DNA of 43,002 nucleotides from JBAZDC01 sp041654595 (GTDB lineage: Bacteria; Pseudomonadota; Gammaproteobacteria; Burkholderiales; Burkholderiaceae_B). The notes beneath the pieces are model-generated. The model made no database searches and was not told the origin of the DNA. It was given only the letters and a program-made list of their open reading frames with translations. Location: assembly GCA_964551305.1 (NCBI GenBank), contig CAZKBT010000026.1, positions 1 through 43,002 of the forward strand. The letters are read 5' to 3'. The position numbers were made by a program, and so were the translations under genes. Positions 26,254 to 35,700 of this stretch are shown piece after piece (position 1 is the first letter of the stretch; the number at the start of each line of letters is the position of its first letter).

Positions 26254-27738
26254 ATGCAAAACTCATTTCACTTCGCTTTGGCTACGCCCGAGATACTGCT
26301 TCTGATATTCGCGTGCGGCATATTGCTGATCGACGCATTCAACAAGACGCCTTCCCGTCACGTGACGTTCACGCTGAGCATATTGGCCATGGTGGTGCTG
26401 GCTTGCGTGTCGCTCTGGCAGTGGCATGGCGGCGTGCAAGGCGTGACGTTCGGCGGTTTGTACGTCGTCGACGAGCTTTCTCATTTCCTGAAAGTTCTGT
26501 CGTGCGTCGCCGTGGCGATCACCCTGATCTACGGCCGCGAGTATTCCGAACAGCGGGATATGACACGCAACGGCGGCGAGCTGTATTCGCTTTCCCTGTT
26601 CGCGCTGCTCGGACAGTTCGTCATGATTTCCGCCGGCAGCATGCTGACGGTCTACCTGGGCGTCGAGCTGATGTCCTTCGCCCTGTATGCGCTGGTGGCG
26701 CTGCGCCGCGACGACGTGAAGGCGACGGAGGCGGCGATGAAGTACTTCGTGCTGGGCGCCATGGCATCCGGCATCCTGCTTTACGGCATGTCGATGATCT
26801 ACGGCGCGACCGGCCAGCTGGATCTTCCCGCCATCGCCGACGTCATCGCCCGCGGTGAAGCCGAGCGCCTGCCCTTGGTGTTCGGCGTCGTGTTCATCGT
26901 ATCCGGTCTGGCGTTCAAGCTGACCGCGGCGCCGTTCCACATGTGGACGCCCGACGTGTACACCGGCGCGCCCACGTCGGTGACGTTGCTCGTGGGCAGC
27001 GCGCCCAAGCTGGCGGCCATCGCCATGACGTTCCGCCTGCTGACCGAAGCCCTGCACGGCATCGCCGTCGACTGGCAGCCCATGTTGTTGATCCTGGCGG
27101 TCGCGTCGTTGGCGATCGGCAACCTGACGGCCATCGTGCAGACCAACTTCAAGCGCATGTTGGCGTATTCGACGATCTCGCACATGGGGTTCGTGTTCCT
27201 GGGCCTGATGGCCGGCGTCATTCCGGACGCGGCGGGGCAAACCGGCGCGGCGTACGGCTCCGCGCTGTTCTACGTCGTGATCTATGTCTTGACGACGCTG
27301 GGAACCTTCGGCCTGATACTCATGCTGAGCAGCCAGGGTTTTGAATGCGAGAACATCAGCGACTTGAAAGGCCTGAATCGGCGCAGCCCGCTGATGGCGG
27401 CCGTCCTGCTGCTGTTGATGTTTTCCCTGGCCGGCATTCCGCCGCTGGCGGGCTTCTATGCCAAGCTGGCCGTCTTGCAGGCGCTGGTCGGCGCCGGCCA
27501 CGTTGCAGTGGCGGTGGCCGCCGTGCTGTTCTCGCTGATCGGTGCGTTCTACTACTTGCGCGTCGTCAAGGTGGCGTATTTCGACGAACCCGAGGGCGAG
27601 CGCGAGCCGCTCAATCCCGGCTTGGTGACGGGCGGCATCATGTCCTTGAACGGCCTGCTGATCATCGGCCTGGGTGTATTGCCGAGCGCCTTGATGGCGT
27701 TGTGCATCCGGGTCATCGACAGCTCGCTGGCCTTTTAG
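26254..27738 (+). CDS. nuoN: NADH-quinone oxidoreductase subunit N (antiporter-like)
   Basis: Third antiporter-like subunit of complex I, 494 residues, nearest to the quinone module. Conserved features are GVELMSFALYALVAL with the Glu, AFKLTAAPFHMWTPDVYTGAPTSVTLL, and RMLAYSTISHMGF. It completes a collinear 14-gene nuo operon in the standard order and is followed after 9 bp by a DUF2818 gene. Confidence 0.96.
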   Translation: MQNSFHFALATPEILLLIFACGILLIDAFNKTPSRHVTFTLSILAMVVLACVSLWQWHGGVQGVTFGGLYVVDELSHFLKVLSCVAVAITLIYGREYSEQRDMTRNGGELYSLSLFALLGQFVMISAGSMLTVYLGVELMSFALYALVALRRDDVKATEAAMKYFVLGAMASGILLYGMSMIYGATGQLDLPAIADVIARGEAERLPLVFGVVFIVSGLAFKLTAAPFHMWTPDVYTGAPTSVTLLVGSAPKLAAIAMTFRLLTEALHGIAVDWQPMLLILAVASLAIGNLTAIVQTNFKRMLAYSTISHMGFVFLGLMAGVIPDAAGQTGAAYGSALFYVVIYVLTTLGTFGLILMLSSQGFECENISDLKGLNRRSPLMAAVLLLLMFSLAGIPPLAGFYAKLAVLQALVGAGHVAVAVAAVLFSLIGAFYYLRVVKVAYFDEPEGEREPLNPGLVTGGIMSLNGLLIIGLGVLPSALMALCIRVIDSSLAF

Positions 27739-27747
27739 CGGCGCCGC

Positions 27748-28344
27748 ATGGCTCAAACCACTGCGATCTGGATAACGATAGTACTGGCGTTGATAACGGC
27801 GAATCTGCCGTTCTTCGTTGAGAGACCGTTTTTGGCCACGCCCTGGCGGCAACCGGGCGAGCCCGCTCGTCCGGCGTGGCTGGCGCCGATCGAGTTCCTG
27901 TTCTTCGTTCTGGCTTTGGCGGCATTGAGCTACGCGGCTTGGCAGGTGATCGGCCATGGGTTTTTCATCGCCTCGGATCCGCTTTCCCTGCTCGCTCATA
28001 TCGGAAAGGTGTTCGGCATCCTGTCCGCCGTCGCGGCGGTCCTGGCCTATCCGGGCTGGCGCAGCCGTGGCCACGCGGTGCGCAAGACTTTCCTGGTGCG
28101 GATCCTGGAAGTCATGATGTTCTATGCGCTGGTCGGCGTGCTGGGCTTGGCGTTCGAAGCCAGCCTGGGCAATGTGTTCGCCCAGACGTGGGAGTTCTAT
28201 GCCATCACCATGAGCCTGTTCCTTGTTCTGGCGTATCCGGGCTTCGTCTTTCGTTATTTGATGCGCCGCTCGAAAAAGGCCGAGCGCTCGTCGCCGAGCA
28301 AGCACCCGCGCGACGCCGATGCCGCCGGCTGGACGAAAGGCTAG
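27748..28344 (+). CDS. DUF2818 family membrane protein, unusually long
   Basis: Small membrane protein found after nuoN in beta-proteobacteria; function unknown, with a complex I link inferred from context. The N-terminal ANLPFFVERPF and the C-terminal ILEVMMFYALVGVLGLAFE...QTWEFYAITMSLFLVLAYPGFVFRYLM match the family as I know it, where proteins are about 100 residues. This one has 198: an additional two-helix stretch (about residues 45-110) lies between the two conserved halves, and a basic tail follows (RRSKKAERSSPSKHPRD). I predict about five membrane segments in total. It begins 9 bp after nuoN, so it is very probably in the operon. Confidence 0.8.
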   Translation: MAQTTAIWITIVLALITANLPFFVERPFLATPWRQPGEPARPAWLAPIEFLFFVLALAALSYAAWQVIGHGFFIASDPLSLLAHIGKVFGILSAVAAVLAYPGWRSRGHAVRKTFLVRILEVMMFYALVGVLGLAFEASLGNVFAQTWEFYAITMSLFLVLAYPGFVFRYLMRRSKKAERSSPSKHPRDADAAGWTKG

Positions 28345-28401
28345 CGACGCTGTGCTTCAGGTGGCGAATCGGGCCGCGCGCATTCAATAGGCAAGCCGAT
28401 C

Positions 28402-29271
28402 ATGTCTTCCAAAGCATCCTCGTTGGCGTCCACGGCCGCCATGGCGACCTTCGTGTTGGTGTGGGGAAGCGGAGCCATTTTCACGCGCTGGGGACTCGAC
28501 CACAGTTCCGCGTTCGCGCTATTGATACTGCGCTACGGCTTGGCGTTCGGCGTGCTGCTGCTGATCGGCGTGCGGCGGCGGAACTGGTGGCCCGAGCCGG
28601 GTACGCGCGTGCAGGTCGCCGCCGCGGGATTGATGCTGATCGCGGGCTATTCCGTCTTTTATTTCCAGGCGATGGTGCACGGCGTCACGCCGGGCATGTT
28701 GGCGACGCTGCTGGGCGTGCAGCCGATATTGACGCTGTTGATGACCGAGCGGCGGTTTCCGTTGAGCCGGCTGCTGGGGTTATTGCTGGCGCTGACGGGG
28801 CTGGCGCTGGTGGTCTATCAAAGCCTGGCGCAATCCGAACTGTCCAGCCTGGGCCTGGGTTTCGCTTTCGCATCCTTGTTGTGCATGACGTTCGGCGCCA
28901 TGATGCAAAAGCGCGTCAAGCAGGCGCCGGCCGAGGTCTTGCCGTTGCAGTACCTGGTCACGCTGGTGGCGTACCTGTTTTTCATGCCGTTCCAGCCGTT
29001 TCATTTCGAGCTCAGTCTGGATTTCCTGATACCGCTGGTATGGTTGGGCCTGGTCACGTCCGTCGGCGCGCAGCTGTTGTTGTATCGCCTCATCCGCAGC
29101 GGCAACCTCGTCAACGTCACGAGCCTTTTGTATCTGGTGCCGGTGGTCACGGTGATGCTCGACTACCTGATACTCGGCAACGCCATGCCGATGCCGGCCA
29201 TCTTGGGAATGGCAGGCATCATCGCCGGCCTGATCCTGGTGTTCAAGCGGCCGGCTGCCCGATCCGCATAG
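28402..29271 (+). CDS. EamA/DMT-superfamily transporter
   Basis: Inner-membrane transporter of the drug/metabolite superfamily, 289 residues with about ten helices in two EamA repeats (roughly 10-140 and 150-285). Typical elements are FVLVWGSGAIFTRWGL near the start, ALLGVQPILTLL-like (TLLGVQPILTLLMTE) in the first repeat, and LYLVPVVTVMLDYLILGNAM in the second. Substrate unknown; relatives export amino acids or other metabolites. It lies 57 bp after the DUF2818 gene and could be the last gene of the nuo transcript or have its own promoter. Confidence 0.88.
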   Translation: MSSKASSLASTAAMATFVLVWGSGAIFTRWGLDHSSAFALLILRYGLAFGVLLLIGVRRRNWWPEPGTRVQVAAAGLMLIAGYSVFYFQAMVHGVTPGMLATLLGVQPILTLLMTERRFPLSRLLGLLLALTGLALVVYQSLAQSELSSLGLGFAFASLLCMTFGAMMQKRVKQAPAEVLPLQYLVTLVAYLFFMPFQPFHFELSLDFLIPLVWLGLVTSVGAQLLLYRLIRSGNLVNVTSLLYLVPVVTVMLDYLILGNAMPMPAILGMAGIIAGLILVFKRPAARSA

Positions 29272-29345
29272 AGACGGGCCGCGTCATAAGGCGGCGGCGC
29301 GTTCGAGGGGCCGGTCCGTCTTCGCGGAACGTGCCGCTGGTTTCC

Positions 29346-31643
29346 CTAGAATGTGCTGCTGACTTGCAGGAAGTAGCTGCGTCCCGGCTCGTTATAGGTG
29401 TAGGCGCCCGCGCCGGCGATCTCGTTGGGCGTGCCCACGTTGACGCCCGCAGAATTGCCGCGGCGGAATATGCGCTTGTCCAGCAGGTTGTTCACGCCGG
29501 CGGTCACGCTGACGTGCTTGTTGATCTTGTACATGCCGCTGATGCCCACCAGGGCGTATGCCGGCACTTCGTCGGCGGCGGTGCCGGTGACCGGCTCGCC
29601 GTGATAATCGTATTTCGGCGCTTTTTGCTTGCCGTAGAAGGTGACTTTGCCCAGCAGCGACAGCCGCTCGTCGATACGCCAATCCAGCGCGGCGTTCACG
29701 GTGTATTCCGGGATGGTCGACAGCCGTTCGCCGGTCGATTTGTTCTTGGACTGCAGCATGTAGGTGAAGTTGGTCGACCACGTCAGGCTGTCGCTCAAAG
29801 GCAGCGTGACGTTGCCTTCCAGGCCTTCGACCAGGGCCTTGGGCACGTTTTCCCACTGGAACACCCGGCGACCCGCCTGCGTGCCGATGGGCGTGGTGCC
29901 GGCCTGGACTTTATTCTTGTAGTCATTTCGGAAATACGTCAGGCTGGCCAGCAGGCCGCCTTCGGAGAATTCGATCCCCAACTCCTTGTTGATACTGGTT
30001 TCCGCCTTCAGGTCGTCATTGCCGACCAGAAAGCAGCCGTTGCCGGCGCCGCCCCAGCAGCCGATACCGGCGCTATAGAGCGCATAGCCCGCATTGCTCT
30101 GATACAGATTGGGCGCCTTATAAGCGCGCGCGATGCCCGCCTTGATCGTCCAATTGTCGTTCAGATAATGCGACAGGTTGAGCGACGGGCTCCAGTTGAC
30201 GCCGTGCTTGCTGTGATGGTCCAGACGCAGGCCGGGTGTCAAGGTGGTGCGGTCGGTCACATACAGATTGTCCTCGGCGAAGATGGAGGCGATCGTCGCC
30301 TTGGCCGTATCGTTGTAGGCGCTCGGCGCTTGCGGGACCTGCGGTTGCGGATTGCGCTCCTTCAGTTCGGATACGGGGTCGTGCAGGCGTTGCTGCACCC
30401 ATTCCACTCCGAACGTCCCAACCTGGTTGACGCCGCCGAGCTGGAAGCGATGATTGACTTCGGCATGCGCCGTCAATTCGCGCAGGTCGATGTCGCCATA
30501 GCCGCCGTCATTGATGCGAACGTCATCGGGATCGTTGAACGCGCCTTCGGTGCCGCCGGCCAGGCCTTCGAGCAGACGCGTGTTGCGCGTCCGCTCGTAT
30601 TGCAGATAGGCCAGGGTGCTGGTGGCGTCGTTCCAGTCGGCGTGGTGCGTGACGGCATAGTTCTGGCGGTAAATGCGGTTGGTTTCGTCGCCGATGTGGC
30701 GTTTGACTTCGGCGTTGGTGTTCGTGTTTTGCGTGTCGCCGGCATAAATGTTGCCTTGGCGGCTGGTGCCGGCCTCGAAGTCCACGCGGTGGCCGGCAGC
30801 GGGTTTCCACGAAAGCAGGCCGTTGATGTCCCGGTTCCTGACGCCTTCCCGGCCGGCGGGAAACGTGCCCAGGTTGGACCCTTTCCGGGCGGAGGCGTGA
30901 TCCGCATTGATGTCGTAGGCATCGGAGTCCGTCTTGCTGACGTTGCCGTACACGCGAAATGACAATGTATCGGTGATGGGACCGTTCAAGCCGAAGGTTG
31001 CGCGCCGCGTCGCGCCTTCGTCGTCGTGGTGGGGATGATTCAAATAAACGGTCGCGCTGCCGCCGAACGCATCGCCCGGCGCCTTGGTGATGATGTTGAC
31101 GACGCCGCCGGCCGCGCCGTTGCCGTAGCGCGCCGCCGCCGGACCGCGCAATACCTCGATGCGCTCGATCTGGTCTGGAGGCACCCAGTTTGTATCGCCG
31201 CGGCTGTCGCGTTCGCCGCGCCAGCCGAACCGCACGGAGTTGCGTGATGAGACCGGCTTGCCGTCGATCAGGATCAGGGTGTTCTCGGGGCCCATGCCCC
31301 GGATATCGATCTGGCGGTTGTTGCCGCGCTGGCCGCTGGTCGAATTGCCGGTCAGATTCACGCCGGGCATGGTCCGAATAATGTCGGCGACGTCGTTGGC
31401 GGGCGGGGACTTCTGTATGTCCTGGGATGTGATCACGGATGAGCCGAGGGACTGCTTTAGCTCCGTTTCCGCCGTGACGGTAATGGTGTCCAGTTCCGTT
31501 ACCGAGGCGGCCTGGCCTCCGGTCTGAGCGTACGCGCCGCCATAACCCAGCAGGCCGATGCCGGCGGCCAGGATCTTGAGCATGAAGAAGCGGCCGGTCG
31601 TGTTTCGTAGAAGAGGTGGGTTGATCCGGCCGATGCAGTACAT
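29346..31643 (-). CDS. bfeA: TonB-dependent catecholate siderophore receptor (FepA/BfeA-like)
   Basis: Outer-membrane receptor of 765 residues that takes up a ferric catecholate siderophore, enterobactin by analogy with Bordetella BfeA. A signal peptide ends near residue 40 (YGGAYAQ). A TonB box follows (DTITVTA, about 52-58), then the plug domain (about 60-190: RTMPGVNLTGN, RQIDIRGMGPENTLILIDGKPV, IERIEVLRGPAAARYGNGAAGGVVNIITK). The barrel runs to a terminal Phe (YFLQVSSTF). The start at 31643 has AAGGA 10-11 bp upstream; an in-frame ATG at residue 21 would remove a 20-residue extension. A near-consensus Fur box lies 19 bp upstream. No siderophore regulator or esterase gene is adjacent. Ligand is inferred. 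Confidence 0.87.
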   Translation of the reverse strand: MYCIGRINPPLLRNTTGRFFMLKILAAGIGLLGYGGAYAQTGGQAASVTELDTITVTAETELKQSLGSSVITSQDIQKSPPANDVADIIRTMPGVNLTGNSTSGQRGNNRQIDIRGMGPENTLILIDGKPVSSRNSVRFGWRGERDSRGDTNWVPPDQIERIEVLRGPAAARYGNGAAGGVVNIITKAPGDAFGGSATVYLNHPHHDDEGATRRATFGLNGPITDTLSFRVYGNVSKTDSDAYDINADHASARKGSNLGTFPAGREGVRNRDINGLLSWKPAAGHRVDFEAGTSRQGNIYAGDTQNTNTNAEVKRHIGDETNRIYRQNYAVTHHADWNDATSTLAYLQYERTRNTRLLEGLAGGTEGAFNDPDDVRINDGGYGDIDLRELTAHAEVNHRFQLGGVNQVGTFGVEWVQQRLHDPVSELKERNPQPQVPQAPSAYNDTAKATIASIFAEDNLYVTDRTTLTPGLRLDHHSKHGVNWSPSLNLSHYLNDNWTIKAGIARAYKAPNLYQSNAGYALYSAGIGCWGGAGNGCFLVGNDDLKAETSINKELGIEFSEGGLLASLTYFRNDYKNKVQAGTTPIGTQAGRRVFQWENVPKALVEGLEGNVTLPLSDSLTWSTNFTYMLQSKNKSTGERLSTIPEYTVNAALDWRIDERLSLLGKVTFYGKQKAPKYDYHGEPVTGTAADEVPAYALVGISGMYKINKHVSVTAGVNNLLDKRIFRRGNSAGVNVGTPNEIAGAGAYTYNEPGRSYFLQVSSTF

Positions 31644-31661
31644 GATCCATTCCTTTTAAAT

Positions 31662-31680
31662 AATAATGATAACTATTATC
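31662..31680 (-). promoter_or_regulatory. Fur box controlling the siderophore receptor
   Basis: The 19 bases 31662-31680 match the classical Fur consensus (GATAATGATAATCATTATC) at 16 of 19 positions: an almost palindromic AT-rich block in GC-rich surroundings. It is immediately upstream of the receptor's ribosome binding site, so iron-loaded Fur should block transcription. Confidence 0.85.
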
Positions 31681-31899
31681 AATATTAATACTAAAGATGG
31701 ACTAAAGGCCAGTGGCAAGGGAGTCTGGACGCTCAGGACGAGCGGAATTGTTGCGGAAATAATTCACCCATGCGAGAGCAGCGGCATCTCTTTATGCGCC
31801 GCAGCGGTTCAGGATAGCGCCCGGGCTGTCGACGTCCAGCTTGAGTTTCCGCTTCGCTCTTGCGCACCGGCGTCATTCAGTGCCGATGACGAAAAGTGA

Positions 31900-32748
31900 T
31901 CATGCATTGAACCACTCTAGGATAGAGTCCAGGCCGCCCACGTTCAGCGCATAGTTCGCCTGTTCGCTGACGATGGGCTTGGCGCGGTAGGCCACCGAAT
32001 AGTCGGCCAAAGCCATCATCTCCAGATCGTTGGCGCCGTCGCCCAGGACGATGATGTGTTCGGGCCGGGCGTGAAGGCGGGCTGCCAATTCGCGCACGGC
32101 CTCGGCTTTGCCGTGGCCGTCGAGTATGTCGCCCAGCACCCGTCCGGTCAGCATCCCGTCCACGATTTCCAATGTGTTCGCCCGCGTCTCGTCCAGCCCC
32201 AGGCGCGCTTTGAGCCTGTCGGTGAAGAAGGTGAATCCGCCCGATACCAGCAGGGTCTTGAGTCCGGCCTGCTTGGCTGCCGCGATGAGCGATTCGGCGC
32301 CCGGATTCAATTGCAGGCGTTCCTGGTAGACCTTTTCCAGCGCCGCGACCGGCACGCCGCGCAGCAGCGCGACGCGGCGCACGAGGCTTTCCTTGAAATC
32401 CTTGATTTCGCCGCGCATGGCGGCCTCGGTGATGGCCGATACTTCGGCTTTGCGGCCGGCCATGTCCGCGATTTCATCGATGCATTCGATGTTGATCAGC
32501 GTCGAGTCCATGTCCGAGGCGAGAATCCTGCATTCGCTCAACGGCTTGATGCGAGCCAGGAAAGCGAAATCGATGCCCAGCATAGAGCAGCAATGAGCGA
32601 TGTCGCCTTTGCTGTCGGCGTCTACGTCGATCAGGCGAACGGCGGTGCGCTTCAGGTTCTGTACGCCGTTGGCCTGGGCGATCGCCGCCAGTTTCTCGAC
32701 GTCGGAGGGGCGTAGATCGGGAGCTTGCAGTATCAGTTGTGCGGTCAT
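31900..32748 (-). CDS. serB: Phosphoserine phosphatase
   Basis: Cytosolic HAD-family phosphatase, 282 residues, last step of serine synthesis (phosphoserine to serine). Motif I is ASDMDSTL with nucleophile D79 and acid/base D81. Motif II is VSGGFTFF. Motif III/IV is GDGANDLEMM with a preceding Lys (GHGKAEAV). An N-terminal regulatory-type domain occupies residues 1-70. It follows mfd by 33 bp on the same strand and is probably co-transcribed with it. Confidence 0.95.
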   Translation of the reverse strand: MTAQLILQAPDLRPSDVEKLAAIAQANGVQNLKRTAVRLIDVDADSKGDIAHCCSMLGIDFAFLARIKPLSECRILASDMDSTLINIECIDEIADMAGRKAEVSAITEAAMRGEIKDFKESLVRRVALLRGVPVAALEKVYQERLQLNPGAESLIAAAKQAGLKTLLVSGGFTFFTDRLKARLGLDETRANTLEIVDGMLTGRVLGDILDGHGKAEAVRELAARLHARPEHIIVLGDGANDLEMMALADYSVAYRAKPIVSEQANYALNVGGLDSILEWFNA

Positions 32749-32781
32749 GGCGAGAGGGGAAAAAAGAAGGCGGCGCCAAGG

Positions 32782-35700
32782 CTAGGCCAGGGCGCGCAAT
32801 ACGTTGCGGATGGCGTCGATGCGGAGGTTGACGGCGGGATCGGGCTTGAACTCTATTTTGAGCTTGTCCTGGCCGGCCAGCTTGACGTGCTTGTGTTTCT
32901 GGATCAATTCGATGATGCGCAAGGGGTCGACGTTGGGCTTGGCGCGGAAATGGATCGTGGCCTGCGATTCGCTGGCGTCTATCTTCAGGATGCCGAGGGC
33001 CTCGGCGCTCAGGCGCAGGCGATGGTTGGCGATCAGCGTCTGCGCGGCCTGCGGCAGCTTGCCGTAGCGGTCGATCAATTCTTCCTGGATGACGATCAGA
33101 TCATCTTCGCGCCGCGCATTGGACAGTTTTTTGTAAAAGCCCAAGCGTGCATGGACGTCGGGGCAATAGTCGGACGGCAGCAGGGCGGAGGCGTGCAGAT
33201 TGACTTCGCATTGCAGGGAAAAGGGCGATTCCAGATCGGGCTCTTCGCCGGATTTCAACGCGCGCACGGCGGCGTTGAGCATGTCGGAATACATGGAGAA
33301 GCCGATCTCCTGAATATTGCCGGATTGGGATTCGCCCAGCACTTCGCCCGTGCCCCGGATTTCCAGGTCGTGCATCGCCAGGTAAAAGCCCGCGCCCAGG
33401 TCTTCCATGGACTGGATGGCCTCCAGGCGTTTCTTGGCATTGGCGGTCATCGCGTCTTCGCCGGGGGTCAGCAGATAGGCGTAGGCTTGATGGTGCGAGC
33501 GCCCGACCCGGCCGCGCAATTGATGCAGTTGGGCCAGGCCCAGCTTGTCGGCGCGGTGGATGACGATGGTGTTGGCGGTGGGAACGTCGATGCCGGTTTC
33601 GATGATGGTGGTGCACAGCAATACGTTGTAGCGCTGCTGGTAGAAGCCCTTCATGACTTCTTCTAGCTCGCGCTCGGGCATCTGGCCGTGGGCCACGGCG
33701 ATGCGCGCCTCGGGTACCAGCTCTTCCAGGCGCGCCCGCCGGTTCAGGATGGTGTCGACCTCGTTGTGCAGGAAGTACACCTGTCCGCCGCGCTTCAATT
33801 CGCGCAACAATGCCTCGCGTATCGTGCTGCCGTCTTCGCGCCGCACGAAGGTCTTGATGGCCAGGCGTTTTTGCGGCGCGGTGGCGATGACGGAAAAATC
33901 GCGTATACCTTCCAGCGACATGCCCAGCGTCCTTGGAATGGGCGTGGCCGTCAAGGTCAGGATGTCGACCTCGGCGCGCAAGGCCTTCAGGGCTTCCTTT
34001 TGGCGCACGCCGAACCGGTGCTCTTCATCGATGACGACCAGCCCCAAGCGGTTGAACTTGACGTCCTTGGACAGGACTTTGTGCGTGCCGATGACGATGT
34101 CGACGCGCCCGTCGTTCAAGCCCTGGATGGCGGCGGCGATTTCCTTGGCGCTGCGGAATCGGGAGAGCTCGACGATGCGCACGGGCCAGTCCGCGAAGCG
34201 GTCGATGAAGGTTTGTGCGTGCTGCTCGGCCAGCAGGGTGGTGGGGCAAAGCACCGCGACCTGCTTGCCGTTCATGACGGCCAGGAAGGCGGCGCGCAAG
34301 GCGACTTCGGTCTTGCCGAAGCCGACGTCTCCGCATACCAGCCGATCCATGGGGCGCCCCGACGTCATGTCCTCGATGACCGCCTGGATGGCAGCCGCCT
34401 GGTCGGGTGTCTCCTCGAAGCCGAAGCCCTCGGCGAACGCCTGGTAATCGGACACAGGCAGGTTGAAGCGGTAGCCTTCGCGGGCGGCGCGCTGGGCATA
34501 CAAGGCCAGCAGCTCGGCCGCCGCGTCGCGCACTTGCTTGGCGGCCTTGCGCTTGGCCTTGTCCCATTGGCCGGAGCCCAGCTGATGCAGCGGCGCCTGC
34601 TCGGGGTCGGCGCCGCTGTAGCGCGAAATGACGTGCAGTTGCGCGACGGGCACGTACAAGGTGCTGCCCGTCGCGTACTCCAGGTGCAGGAATTCCATCG
34701 GGCCGTCGCCCATGTCCATTTCCACCAGGCCGTGATAGCGGCCGATGCCGTGCTGCGCATGGACAACCGGGTCGCCGGCGCGCAGCTCCGACAGGTCGCG
34801 CACCATGGCCTGGACGTCGCTGCGCCGTTCCTGGCCGCGCTTGCCGCGCATCGAGGTGCGGGCCTGATTCGGGTACAGATCGTTTTCGGTCAGCAGGGTC
34901 AGGGCCGGCTCGACCAGGCTGAAGCCCTCGTGCAGCGGGGCGGTCAGCAGCGCGAACCGGTGCTCCGACGCCAGGAAGTCCTGCAGGGTTTCTGTTACGG
35001 TGTCGGGCTCCAGGCCGAATTCGCGCAGCATCTGCAGCAGGGTTTCGCGCCGGCCGGCCGAATCCGCGCACAGCGCCAGGCGGCCCGTGTTCTGCGCCAG
35101 CAAGCGCCGCAGATTGGCGACGGGATCGTCGGCGCGCCGGTTGACGGCGACGTTCGGAGCCGGCCGGAAATCCGGGTGCGGGTCCTGCGCGGCATAGCTG
35201 AGCCGCGGATAGGCCTTGAGGTGGGAGAAGAACTGCTCTTCGGACAAGAAGAGCAGTTCCGGCGGCAGCGCGGGCCGCTCGCGGTCGCTCTTCAGGAACT
35301 GGTAGCGCCCCAGCGTGTCCTGGGCGAAGCGCTGCATGGTCTGGCCGACGTCGCCTTGCGTGACCAGCAGGGCATTGTCGGGCAAGTACTCGAACAAGGT
35401 CGCCGTGCGGTCGAAGAACAGGGGCAGGTAGTATTCGACGCCCGCGAACGCGATGCCGTTGCCGATGTCCTTGTAAGGCAGCGCGCGCGAAGGGTCGCCG
35501 TCGAATACCTCGCGGAACCGGGCCCGGAACTGGTTGCGGGCGGCCTCGTCCATGGGAAACTCGCGTCCGGGAAGCAGCTGGATTTCCTTGACCGGATAGA
35601 GGCTGCGTTGCGTGTCCACGTCGAAGCTGCGCAGCGATTCGATTTCGTCGTCGAACAGGTCGATGCGGTAGGGCAGGACCGAGCCCATTGGAAACAGGTC

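Noticed and set aside
26263..28305. 680-residue open frame on the minus strand under nuoN and DUF2818
   Set aside because: Spans two confident genes antisense, shows no motif, and is of the same composition as other GC-driven shadows.
27876..30962. 1028-residue open frame on the plus strand
   Set aside because: Runs through DUF2818 and the EamA gene out of frame and then antisense to the receptor; no domain and no ribosome binding site.
31666..31899. 77-residue open frame upstream of the receptor
   Set aside because: It starts inside the Fur box, lacks a ribosome binding site and has atypical composition.
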